A stretch of 64,000 bases of DNA from Thiohalobacter thiocyanaticus (GTDB lineage: Bacteria > Pseudomonadota > Gammaproteobacteria > Thiohalobacterales > Thiohalobacteraceae): assembly GCF_002356355.1 (NCBI RefSeq), contig NZ_AP018052.1, positions 1,364,001 to 1,428,000 of the forward strand. The letters run 5' to 3'. The position numbers and the translations under genes were made by a program. The notes below the pieces were generated by a model. That model had not been told where the DNA came from. It saw nothing but the letters and a program-made list of their open reading frames with translations, and ran no database searches. Positions 8,333-16,458 of the stretch are shown here, piece by piece (the first letter of the stretch is position 1; every line of letters starts with the position of its first letter).

Positions 8333-9595
8333 ATGGACTGGAGTAGCCGGATCGGAGTGGCCGGCCTCGGTCTGTTTGCGGCTGGCGGCTTTGCCAATCA
8401 GGGGGTTTTCTATGCCGGGCTGCTGCTGATGCTGCTGGCTCTGTCCCTGCGGGGGCGGGACTTCTGGCGCCGCGCACGCAGCCGCCCATTCGTCTGGGTG
8501 TCACTGGCGCTGAGTGGTTATATCACGGTGAACTGGCTGTTGGCCTGGCGGCAGGGGAGTGCCGAATGGCGGCCGGAGATCCTGGAGTCCGGTTTCGACC
8601 TGTTGTTGGCCGGCGGCGCATTTTCTCTCGTTGTGGCCTACTGGCTTGGTGCCGGTCCCCGGCGTATCCGCTGGGTGCTGGGTCTCGGGCTGGCCGGGCT
8701 GGTGCTGTCACTGGCCGTCGGGTTCGACTGGTCGCGCCTGGAAGTGGTCATGGGTGGCAGGCGCGAGTTGTTCGGCATGGGCAACGGCGCCGCCCTGTAT
8801 GCCGGCGCCGGCCTGATCGGCGTGCTGATCCTCCTGCTGACAGGACGGGGCCGCCCGCTATGGCTGGTCCCGCCGGCCCTGCTGCTGGTGGTGGTCCTGG
8901 CCATTGTTGTCCTCTGGAGCCAGACCCGGGCGGTCTGGTTTGCCCTGGCGGTGATCCTGCCGGCCCTGCTGCTGGCCATGGTCTGGCATGGCTGGCGCCG
9001 GGGCCGGGGCGGCCGGACACTGCTGCTGCTGCTGGCGGGGGCAGGAATGCTGGGTACGGCCATAGTGTACAACGCCGATATCGTCGACAAGCGGCTTGCC
9101 AGGGTGGAAGGCGGATTTCTGGCCATGCTGGCGGATGACAGCGCTGGCCTGGAAGGTTCCGGTCTGCGCTACCGTGCGCCGCTGTGGGAACAGGCCCGGG
9201 AGTTGATCGGCAAACGTCCCTGGTTCGGCTGGGGTGCGGGTACCAGCAGGATGCTGATAAGCGAATTGGATATCAAGCAGTCATTGACGCATTACCACAA
9301 CCTGTATCTGCAATTGCTGGTGGAACTGGGCGCGGTGGGCCTGGTGCTGTTCCTGCTGTGGGTGGTCACGGCATTGAAGACTTTCTGGCCCGCCGGCAGG
9401 CGTGACGAGCGGGATTTCCCGCTGTTGTTGTTTCTGCTGGCCGCCATGGCCCTGTTTCTGCTCGCCGGTCTGTTCCAGATCCGCCACGATGACGAGCGCG
9501 GGCACTTTTTCCTGATCTCGTTCGGGGCCCTGGCCGTCAGCCGTGCCCTGTACGCCGGAATTGCCCCGGCAACGGGGCGCAGGCCGGCTCAGTAG
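8333..9595 (+). CDS. O-antigen ligase / Wzy-like polytopic membrane protein
   Basis: About 420 residues with roughly ten transmembrane segments. A large periplasmic loop contains RYRAPLWEQARELIGKRPWFGWGAG and then HYHNLYLQLLVELGAVGLVLF, the hallmark of the Wzy_C/WaaL family, in which the loop Arg and His act in glycan transfer. Such enzymes join an undecaprenyl-linked polysaccharide to lipid A core or polymerise repeat units. The ATG at 8333 is used; a TTG at 8297 is also possible. It sits between two sulfotransferases and converges with the second, with a 7-base overlap of their ends. Ligase and polymerase cannot be told apart from sequence alone. Confidence 0.82.
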   Translation: MDWSSRIGVAGLGLFAAGGFANQGVFYAGLLLMLLALSLRGRDFWRRARSRPFVWVSLALSGYITVNWLLAWRQGSAEWRPEILESGFDLLLAGGAFSLVVAYWLGAGPRRIRWVLGLGLAGLVLSLAVGFDWSRLEVVMGGRRELFGMGNGAALYAGAGLIGVLILLLTGRGRPLWLVPPALLLVVVLAIVVLWSQTRAVWFALAVILPALLLAMVWHGWRRGRGGRTLLLLLAGAGMLGTAIVYNADIVDKRLARVEGGFLAMLADDSAGLEGSGLRYRAPLWEQARELIGKRPWFGWGAGTSRMLISELDIKQSLTHYHNLYLQLLVELGAVGLVLFLLWVVTALKTFWPAGRRDERDFPLLLFLLAAMALFLLAGLFQIRHDDERGHFFLISFGALAVSRALYAGIAPATGRRPAQ

Positions 9596-10482
9596 CCGTA
9601 GCCCGGGCTCAGGGTCTCGGCGACGAGCGCATCGATTTCGCGGATCTGCTCATCGTTGAAGTAGTCGCGGTAGCCGCCGACCTTGGCCCGGCGGGCCTTG
9701 AAGGAGTCGGGGTTGCTGGGATCGGTGGCGCAGATGCGGCTGTCGCGGGTCTGCCCCGACTGTTCGCGTTTTTTCATTTTTTCGAACTCCGCATAGGCGA
9801 CGACGTCCTCGATCTCCTGCTGCTCAGGTTCGGCGCCAAGAATATGGAGTATCTGTTTCAGGCCGGTCACGGTATCGGTACGCAGGTCTTCATAGCGGAA
9901 CATGCTCAGGTTGTGCATGCGCTCGAGCCGTTCATGCCAGCGGTTCATGAAATCGATGACGGCGGGCAAGCCTGATTCCGGCTGCATCATGAATTCATGG
10001 ATCGACATGTCATCGGAGGGCAGCGAATAGAGCCGGCGGTTGTGTTCGCTCATGCGGTACTTCCAGTCGAAGTAGAACGACACAACGACATCGCGGGGAT
10101 CACGAACCAGTAGAATTGTCGGGGTGGGGCGATACAGTTCTTCATTGTCCCAGTTGCCGGTGTAATGCCCCAGGTGCCTGTCATGCGTGAAGAAAACCAC
10201 AGGGACCCTGGGTTCCAGCCGGTGCAGGCGGTCGAAATTCAGCAGCTTGTTTTCAGGTAGATGGTAACGCTGCTGATAAAACCGGCTGAGCATGACGCGC
10301 AACCAGGTGCGCCCGCTCTTCTCGTGCGAAACGATTACCACATCCGACAGGGATAATTTGCTGTAGTCTTCCTTGCCCCGCAGGCGGCGCTCGGCCAGGA
10401 GTTTCTGTTTCTGGGATACGGGGAGGCGGGGAAGAAGTCGCTTGCGTGTGAATTTCGCTAGGACAAGAGATGCAGGCTTCAT
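9589..10482 (-). CDS. Sulfotransferase family protein
   Basis: A 297-residue sulfotransferase with PAPS loop SHEKSGRTWLRVMLSRFYQQ, phosphate motif LLVRDPRDVVVSFYF and C-terminal RRAKVGGYRDYF. Motif spacing and the shared last 30 residues make it a paralogue of the gene at 7134. The ATG at 10482 gives a basic N-terminus (MKPASLVLAKFTRKRLL). Its 3' end overlaps the ligase gene by 7 bases in a convergent arrangement. It is likely to decorate the same polysaccharide at a different position. Confidence 0.9.
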   Translation of the reverse strand: MKPASLVLAKFTRKRLLPRLPVSQKQKLLAERRLRGKEDYSKLSLSDVVIVSHEKSGRTWLRVMLSRFYQQRYHLPENKLLNFDRLHRLEPRVPVVFFTHDRHLGHYTGNWDNEELYRPTPTILLVRDPRDVVVSFYFDWKYRMSEHNRRLYSLPSDDMSIHEFMMQPESGLPAVIDFMNRWHERLERMHNLSMFRYEDLRTDTVTGLKQILHILGAEPEQQEIEDVVAYAEFEKMKKREQSGQTRDSRICATDPSNPDSFKARRAKVGGYRDYFNDEQIREIDALVAETLSPGYGY

Positions 10483-10713
10483 TGTTTTCGGCGACCAGCT
10501 TAATCAAACGGAAGAGTCATGAGGCCTCGCGGCCCGGGTGCCTGTTCTGCGGGTTCAATACCAGGCAAATATATCAAATCAACCCCGGCATTTTTTCGCG
10601 CAGGATCAGGTGCCAGGTGGGGGGATTTCCCACTGTTACCACCGCCGGAAAAAAACTGTATTCTACTCGTCTGGCTACAGGAATTCCATAAATAGGCACG
10701 GCGATGATCAGCT

Positions 10714-11460
10714 ATGCGATTTGAAAAAAATCCCCTCAAAAGACTTCAGCACAAACTTGTGGAACGGATAGCAGTCTGGGGGAACCGTTATCTGTATAAA
10801 CCCCAGATACTCTGGATTGCGGACCAGTCCTGGCTCGATCCGTACCGCCCCTACATGGTGGATGATCCCACCCTGCGTCGGCCGCAGGTCAGGAAACTTG
10901 ACCGGCGTTTTGTACTTATAGAATTTGCTCGCTATGTCCGGGGCCTGAGAGGGAGTACCGCCGAATGCGGTGTCGCCCGTGGGGTCGGTTCTGCGCTTAT
11001 CTGCAAAGCCCTTGAGGGGACCTTTGCGTCAACCGACCGGCATTATGGTTTTGATGCCTTCTCCGGTCTCCCCGCGCCTGCTGAGGTCGACCGGATGGCG
11101 ACCGGCGGTTCCGCCTGGTCGGCAGGCGATCTTGCGCACGACGGTACTCTGGCCAAAGCGGCCTTCGATAAATTCGAACAGGCCGAACTCAGGATCGGCT
11201 GGATACCCGATACCTTTGCAGGCCTTGAGGATCAGGTGTTCCGTTTCGTACATATAGATGTTGATCTTTATCAGCCTACATACGACTCGATCGAATTTTT
11301 CTATCCCCGACTGGTTGCAGGGGGTGTCGTCCTGCTGGACGACCATGGGCTGACTACCTGTCCGGGTGCGCGCAAGGCTGTTCTTGATTACATGCAGGAT
11401 AAAGGTGAGTGCGTACTGGATCTTCCCACCGGGCAAGGACTGATAATAAAACGCGACTGA
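10714..11460 (+). CDS. TylF-family SAM-dependent O-methyltransferase
   Basis: This 248-residue protein resembles the TylF/MycF macrocin O-methyltransferases that act on sugar hydroxyls. The SAM-binding glycine-rich region reads AECGVARGVGSALICKAL. It is followed by YGFDAFSGLPAP, the metal-binding HIDVDLYQPTYDSIEFFYPR and LLDDHGLTTCPGARKAV, whose Asp residues bind the divalent metal. In bacterial glycan clusters such proteins methylate sugars. Two metal-binding aspartate motifs are intact, so activity is expected. It is followed by a second, unrelated methyltransferase. Confidence 0.85.
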   Translation: MRFEKNPLKRLQHKLVERIAVWGNRYLYKPQILWIADQSWLDPYRPYMVDDPTLRRPQVRKLDRRFVLIEFARYVRGLRGSTAECGVARGVGSALICKALEGTFASTDRHYGFDAFSGLPAPAEVDRMATGGSAWSAGDLAHDGTLAKAAFDKFEQAELRIGWIPDTFAGLEDQVFRFVHIDVDLYQPTYDSIEFFYPRLVAGGVVLLDDHGLTTCPGARKAVLDYMQDKGECVLDLPTGQGLIIKRD

Positions 11461-11520
11461 CAGCTGATCAGTTCATGAATCCTGCTGGTCCAGCCGCTGG
11501 ATGACCTCCATTAGCATAAA

Positions 11521-11646
11521 GTGATCGCGCCGATCTTCCGCAGCGCGGACCGCAACCAGGCTGAGTATTCAATGAGTGAACGCCAATTCATGGATGGCCC
11601 CTATTCATGCCAGCTGGTGGACGGACGTCCCGTGCCGGGGAAGTAA
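11521..11646 (+). pseudogene. Short open frame, possible gene remnant or small protein
   Basis: An open frame of about 41 codons starts with GTG at 11521 and runs through SADRNQAEYSMSERQ and ends GRPVPGK. An internal ATG lies at 11572. It stops immediately before the next methyltransferase. Codon choice looks coding-like but there is no ribosome site before the GTG. It may be the C-terminus of a deleted gene or a small coupled peptide. Confidence 0.3.
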
Positions 11647-11652
11647 GTGTCC

Positions 11653-12504
11653 ATGCATTCACGTGAATACGGTCTGATCCTGGCCCGACAGCTGCTTGCT
11701 GTCGAGGATCTTCACTATGGTCTGTGGGACGATCTGGAGGTTACTGTTGCCAACCTCCCGCGCGCCCTGCAGAACTACACCGATATGATCCTGGAGGCAT
11801 TGCCGCCGACCGATGAATTTCCGCGGTTGCTGGATATCGGCTGCGGAGTCGGCAACATGCTGGTGCAGCTGCGGGAGCAGGGTTATGCCGCCGATGGCCT
11901 CGTGCCATCGCCAGCGCTCGCCGGCATGGTGCGCCAGCGGTTGACGGATACGGGTAATACGGCGGCGGGGTTGTTTGAATCGACCTTCGAAGCGCTCGAT
12001 ATCGGGGCCCTCGCCGGGGAATATGACGTTGCTTTGTTCAGTGAGAGTTTCCAGTACATCCGTCTGGATGACGTATTCGAGCGTCTCGGCCGGCTGCTGC
12101 GGCCGGGCGGGCGGGTGATCGTCAGCGATTTCTTCAAGACCGCGGCCGCCGGTGACGGCACCCCCGAGAGTCGCAGCTTCGGCGGTGGTCACCCCCTTTC
12201 CGATTTTCGTGCTGCCCTGGCGGCCTCACCCTTCGAATTGCTGCGAGACGTGGACATCACGACGCGCGTCAGCCCGACCATCGGCCTGCTCGACGAGGTG
12301 CTCAGGGAGCGCATCATTCCGGCGGCGGAAACCACCGGGGTCTATCTGCGCGGCCGTCATCCGTGGGCAACGCGGCTGCTGGGCTGGGTACTGCGCAAGC
12401 GCTGGGAGAAGCTACGGTTCAAATACCTGTCCGGCTATCGTACCCAGGCAGTGTTCGAGCGCTACAAGAATTACCGCCTGCTGGTGCTGCAAAAGTCCGC
12501 CTGA
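11653..12504 (+). CDS. Class I SAM-dependent methyltransferase
   Basis: A 283-residue protein with the Rossmann methyltransferase signature LLDIGCGVGNML (motif I). An acidic motif and the post-motif LRPGGRVIVSDFF follow. The C-terminal third contains many basic and aromatic residues, consistent with a membrane-near or lipid-linked substrate. The ATG at 11653 lies 9 bases after GGGGAAG. The GTG at 11647 would be too close to that ribosome site. Neighbours suggest a role in glycan or glycolipid methylation, but the substrate is unknown. Confidence 0.8.
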   Translation: MHSREYGLILARQLLAVEDLHYGLWDDLEVTVANLPRALQNYTDMILEALPPTDEFPRLLDIGCGVGNMLVQLREQGYAADGLVPSPALAGMVRQRLTDTGNTAAGLFESTFEALDIGALAGEYDVALFSESFQYIRLDDVFERLGRLLRPGGRVIVSDFFKTAAAGDGTPESRSFGGGHPLSDFRAALAASPFELLRDVDITTRVSPTIGLLDEVLRERIIPAAETTGVYLRGRHPWATRLLGWVLRKRWEKLRFKYLSGYRTQAVFERYKNYRLLVLQKSA

Positions 12505-12522
12505 ACCGCGCATCGTCGCCAG

Positions 12523-13440
12523 CTATTGAAGCGGATTGGGATGCGCCCGGCTGCCAAGCGGCTGCCCATTCAGTTCGTCGCCGTAATGACACTGGTGCGC
12601 ATGGAAGGTCGCGTCGGTTTCCTCGAGATCGCCATCATGCCGGGGGTCCTGCGGCCGCTCGTGGCTGTTGATGAAGGCGGCGACGTCCCAGGCCTGCTGC
12701 ACGCTGAGTGATTGCGGTCTGCCCAGCGGCATATTGGCATGGATGAAGGCGGCCGCGGTGTTGACGCGGTGCATGCCCGCCCCCCAGTTGTATGAGTCCG
12801 TGCCCCACAGCGGCGGAAATGCATAGACACCTTCGGCCTTGCGGCCCTGGCCGTCCTCGCCGTGGCACAAAGCGCACTGCGCCTCGAACACCTGCCGGCC
12901 GCGGCTGATATCGGGTGGGTTGGCCGGATCATCGAGCTTCGGGTAGCCGCGGCCTGCGAGCGCCACACCGACCGGCGCCCCTTGCGCCAGCCAGTAGTGA
13001 TAGCTCAGGAGGGCGGACAGTTCACGGCTGCCGGAGGGCGGCGGCGCCCCGTTCATGCTGTAGCGGAAGCAGCCCTGGATGCGTTGTTCCATGGTGTTGA
13101 CGCGGTCGTTCTTGCTGCGATAGGCCGGATACATGGTGTAGGCGGCCCATAAGGGGGCGGAGTCGGCGCGGCGGCCGGCGTCGATATGGCAATTGACGCA
13201 GTTCAGGCCGTTGCCCACGAATCTGCCGCGCAGCTGCTGGGTGTCCACGAACAGGTCGCGGCCGTAGCGCACCATCTCGCCGAAGGGGCCGTCCGGCAGT
13301 TCGGATTCGGCCGGGGGCGTGAAGGCGGGTGCGCCTGCCGGCGTGTCCGGCAGTTCCGCCTGTTCGTCGTCCGCCTGTCCGGCCTTGAGTACGGTGCTGC
13401 ACAGCAGAAGGACGGCGATCAGGTAAAGGGATCGATTCAT
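12523..13440 (-). CDS. tsdA: Thiosulfate dehydrogenase, dihaem cytochrome c (TsdA-like)
   Basis: A 305-residue exported protein with a signal peptide (MNRSLYLIAVLLLCSTVLKA) and two haem c sites, CVNCH and CALCH. The block around the first haem, with RSKNDRVNTMEQRIQGCFRYSMNG, is characteristic of TsdA, in which a cysteine serves as distal haem ligand (here probably the Cys of GCF). TsdA joins two thiosulfate molecules to tetrathionate, releasing two electrons. Its start overlaps the stop of the upstream dihaem cytochrome (ATGA), as in known tsdBA pairs. Assignment is good from motif order and neighbourhood; tetrathionate reduction is also possible for this family. Confidence 0.85.
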   Translation of the reverse strand: MNRSLYLIAVLLLCSTVLKAGQADDEQAELPDTPAGAPAFTPPAESELPDGPFGEMVRYGRDLFVDTQQLRGRFVGNGLNCVNCHIDAGRRADSAPLWAAYTMYPAYRSKNDRVNTMEQRIQGCFRYSMNGAPPPSGSRELSALLSYHYWLAQGAPVGVALAGRGYPKLDDPANPPDISRGRQVFEAQCALCHGEDGQGRKAEGVYAFPPLWGTDSYNWGAGMHRVNTAAAFIHANMPLGRPQSLSVQQAWDVAAFINSHERPQDPRHDGDLEETDATFHAHQCHYGDELNGQPLGSRAHPNPLQ

Positions 13441-14093
13441 TGTTCGGCTCCCGGCGCGGGTTTGACGGCAGGCTGTGCGGCGAAGTATTCCGATACCGCC
13501 TGGATCTGGGTCTGACTCAGGCGTTCGGCCACAACGCGCATCAGGTCGTTGGTATCGTTGTGGCGGCTGCCCTTGCGCCAGGCCTCGAGTTGGGACTGGA
13601 TGTAGCTGGCGTGCTGGCCGGCCAGGGCGGGGAAATAGGGATCCACGCCGTGGCCCCCCGGTCCATGGCAACTCACGCAGGCCGGGATGGTATTGTCCCA
13701 GTCACCGCGCAGCGCCAGCTTCCGCCCGCCATCCGGCGGAGCAGCATCATCTGCAGTGTTCGTGGGTACCTGACCGGCATAGTAGGCAGCGACATCGAGC
13801 AGTTGCTGCTGCTCCAGCGCGGCGGCAATCGGCTGCATGACCGGATTGCTTCGCGTGCCCTGGCGGTAGTCACGCAGCTGCTTGCTGAGATACTTGTCAC
13901 TCAGGCCTGCCAGACGCGGAAATCCCGCCGCGGGGTTGCCTTCGCCGTCGGCTCCGTGGCAACTCACGCAGGCCGTGGTGCCCTGATCGTTGCCCTGCAT
14001 GACAATGCGCTTGCCCGCGTCCGCGTTGCCCAAAGCCAGTGCGGATGTCGGGATCAGACCAAGCAGGAAAAGGGTAGGGAATCGTCTGGACAT
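13437..14093 (-). CDS. tsdB: Dihaem cytochrome c4-type protein, TsdB-like electron acceptor
   Basis: A 218-residue periplasmic cytochrome with a signal peptide (MSRRFPTLFLLGLIPTSALA). Two similar cytochrome c domains carry CVSCHGADGEG and CVSCHGPGGHG, each followed by the FPALAG-like loop and a Met ligand (NPVMQPIA, NDLMRVVA). It is the first gene of a two-gene operon with the TsdA-like enzyme, so it probably accepts electrons from thiosulfate oxidation and passes them to a terminal oxidase. The ATG at 14093 gives the proper signal peptide, while upstream in-frame sequence does not look like one. Confidence 0.85.
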   Translation of the reverse strand: MSRRFPTLFLLGLIPTSALALGNADAGKRIVMQGNDQGTTACVSCHGADGEGNPAAGFPRLAGLSDKYLSKQLRDYRQGTRSNPVMQPIAAALEQQQLLDVAAYYAGQVPTNTADDAAPPDGGRKLALRGDWDNTIPACVSCHGPGGHGVDPYFPALAGQHASYIQSQLEAWRKGSRHNDTNDLMRVVAERLSQTQIQAVSEYFAAQPAVKPAPGAEQ

Positions 14094-14293
14094 GGCATGA
14101 TCATTCCGTGCTGCTGCGGGCTCGACAATGCCCGACCTGGTTTGAGTTGAACATATAGTATAGATGCAGATTATCAGCCTGGCGATCACTGGTATTCCCG
14201 GGGGGCAAAACCGCCCATATCTGAAGGTTGAAGGGGCATTGATCGGCTGTTAGATTTCCCGACCGTCTGTGTGTACAGAACAGGGATCATGCC

Positions 14294-15082
14294 ATGACCT
14301 TACCCATTGCCGAGGACATCATCCAGTCACTGCGCAACGAACTGGATCAGCACCCCATCTACGCCGCCATACAGGGGGTGGATGAATTGCGCGTCTTCAT
14401 GGAACACCATGTCTACTCGGTGTGGGACTTCATGTCGGTGGCCAAGGCCCTGCAGGCCGTGGTCGCGCCTGCCGGTTTCCCCTGGGTGCCGGTGGGCGAC
14501 GGGGATGTCCGGCGCTTCATCAACGAAATGGTGCTGGGCGAGGAGTGCGACGAGGCCATGCCCGGCAGTGGCGTCGGCTATACCAGCCACTTCGAGCTCT
14601 ATTGCCAGGCCATGGAGGAGATCGGCGCCGATACCAGACCGATCCTCGCCTTCGTGGATACCGTGCGTCAGCAGGGTGTAGACGCGGCGATGGCGCTGTC
14701 CTCGGTGCCGTCTCCAGCACGTGCCTTCACAGGGACCACCTTCAGGTTCCTCGCGTCCGGCAAGCCGCATGAGGCCGCTGCTGCCCTTGCCCTGGGACGC
14801 GAACACATTATCCCCGACATGTTCCGCGCTATACTCGAGCGCTCAGGTATCGGTCGACAGGACGCCCCGATTTTCCACTATTATCTGGAGCGTCATATTC
14901 ATCTGGACGAGGGTTCCCACGGTCCCCTGTCCCTGCGGTTGCTCAACGGCCTGTGCCACAGTGATGAAGAACGCAAGGAAGCAGTTGTCGCCGCCCGGGA
15001 GGCTGTGCAGGCCCGGCTGGCATTCTGGGATGGCGTCCTGGACGCGTTGGAGGGCGGCGACGCCCGAGCGAGACAGGCGTGA
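14294..15082 (+). CDS. DUF3050 family protein (haem-oxygenase-like fold)
   Basis: A 262-residue soluble protein matching the DUF3050 pattern: LDQHPIYAAIQGVDELRVFMEHHVYSVWDFMS near the start, EECDEAMPG and FELYCQAMEEIGAD in the middle, and FHYYLERHIHLDEGSHGPL towards the end. The conserved Glu and His residues fit a haem-oxygenase-like or diiron helical fold, but no reaction is established. It is transcribed alone, divergent from tsdB. The family name is recalled, not searched. Confidence 0.75.
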   Translation: MTLPIAEDIIQSLRNELDQHPIYAAIQGVDELRVFMEHHVYSVWDFMSVAKALQAVVAPAGFPWVPVGDGDVRRFINEMVLGEECDEAMPGSGVGYTSHFELYCQAMEEIGADTRPILAFVDTVRQQGVDAAMALSSVPSPARAFTGTTFRFLASGKPHEAAAALALGREHIIPDMFRAILERSGIGRQDAPIFHYYLERHIHLDEGSHGPLSLRLLNGLCHSDEERKEAVVAAREAVQARLAFWDGVLDALEGGDARARQA

Positions 15083-15153
15083 AGGCTGAAATTATTCGAT
15101 TACAGATGGATTGGCCGGGCTGAAGTGATGGATCAGGAGTCGAACCCAGGGCC

Positions 15154-15867
15154 TCAGTTCCCGGAAGGGGTTGGATAATCGTCGCCGCTGGTCCGGATCT
15201 TATCGAAAAATACCCTTACGAGATCCGAGCGCGTGATCATGCCGACAGGTTCCTGAGCGTCGTTTATAACAATAATGCGCTTGATCCGGTTCTTCTTCAT
15301 GATATCCAGGGCATCATGCAATGTGTGCTCGGGACGTATGGTGAGGATGTCCGTAGTCATCAATGAAGCCACATTTCCTTCGGGCGATTGAATCTCGGCG
15401 TGGTGCGTGAACATGGCCTCGAGCGTTTGCCAGAGATTGTGCGTGGGGTGATGGCTGGGCACGCCGATTGCACGCAACAGATCTGCTTCAGTGATAATTC
15501 CGATCAGCTTATTGGTCTGATCGACCACGGGAAGGCCGGAAATCCTCATGGTAACCATTGCATGGGCGGCCGTGGAAAGCGTGGTTTCAGGTCGCACTGT
15601 ATGCAAGGATGAAGTCATCAGACGTTCAACCAGCAAGGATTCCTTTTCCCTGATGCTTGCATGTATGTGTGCTCGATTAGAGATTTCCATGAGATCGTCC
15701 ACCGTTACGTCAATGTAGGTTCCCATGCCCGCCAGGGCATGATCAAAATCTTCTCTTGTCAGTCGTGTGCTGTACATGATTCGCGCAATATCCTCAGCGG
15801 TGACGAACTTTGCGTGGTATAGGCAGCATGATTTCAAGGACAAGAAAGCAGTCGATTCATGTCGCAT
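15154..15867 (-). CDS. Protein with a pair of CBS domains
   Basis: A 237-residue cytoplasmic protein. After an N-terminal region of about 80 residues it has two CBS modules: LMTSSLHTVRPETTLSTAAH to IGIITEADLLRAIG, and LMTTDILTIRPEHTLHDALD to VGMITRSDLVRVFF. CBS pairs bind adenine nucleotides and usually regulate a partner. No catalytic domain is attached. The start at 15867 is uncertain, since no ribosome site is seen and an internal ATG lies at 15777. Its position upstream of dsrA on the other strand might indicate a link to sulfur metabolism, but nothing shows this directly. Confidence 0.75.
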   Translation of the reverse strand: MRHESTAFLSLKSCCLYHAKFVTAEDIARIMYSTRLTREDFDHALAGMGTYIDVTVDDLMEISNRAHIHASIREKESLLVERLMTSSLHTVRPETTLSTAAHAMVTMRISGLPVVDQTNKLIGIITEADLLRAIGVPSHHPTHNLWQTLEAMFTHHAEIQSPEGNVASLMTTDILTIRPEHTLHDALDIMKKNRIKRIIVINDAQEPVGMITRSDLVRVFFDKIRTSGDDYPTPSGN

Positions 15868-16458
15868 CTAATAAATACTAGCGATACATCCTGAGACGTT
15901 ACAAGAAGAATATTTCGAATGTCGCTATAGGTGACGGCGATACTGCCTTGTCGATGATGATCTCAATCCTGAGGTCTGAATCATGCAGAGAATCGTTCGC
16001 CTTAAATTCCGGGATTGCTGCTGAATGAAATCCCAGTCAATCATGTGAAGCTGATACTGCCCTCTGTAGTTTGTGGCCGTCAGTCAATACGCAGATCCTC
16101 CCCTGTACATGACCATTGTCAAATCCGACGATGTATCGATGTGCTCGATACGAGTGGGCAAAAATTATCGTTTGTGTTCAATTTATCAGGCCGATAAGAA
16201 TGAAGCGGACGGACTTTCAGTGTCGCTGTAATAGTCGGCCGGCATCGCGACGTTGAAGGGCAGGGGTTATTGGCGAAAACGACGATACAAGGTATGGGGA
16301 ATGATGATGGCGACGACCTCATATCCCATATAAACCATTACGCCTAACCAATAATAGATATTAACTTAATAGGTTGATTGGTTATTGTTAATAACACAGA
16401 TAAATGCTTTACCTGAGTCGGCTGGACATAATGCGACGTCAACGTGAGGGTATGTGTC
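15868..16458. other. 590-bp gap before dsrA, no gene seen
   Basis: This divergent region between the CBS gene and dsrA becomes AT-rich near dsrA. No coding frame is convincing. It holds inverted repeats at 16345-16395, described separately, and probably the promoters of both genes. Confidence 0.6.
16345..16395. promoter_or_regulatory. Inverted repeats upstream of dsrA
   Basis: An 8-bp inverted repeat TAACCAAT (16345-16352) and ATTGGTTA (16377-16384) surrounds AT-rich DNA. The second arm runs into another palindrome, GTTATTGTTAATAAC (16381-16395). This looks like a regulator-binding region about 65-115 bases before the dsrA start; the regulator is unknown. Confidence 0.4.
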
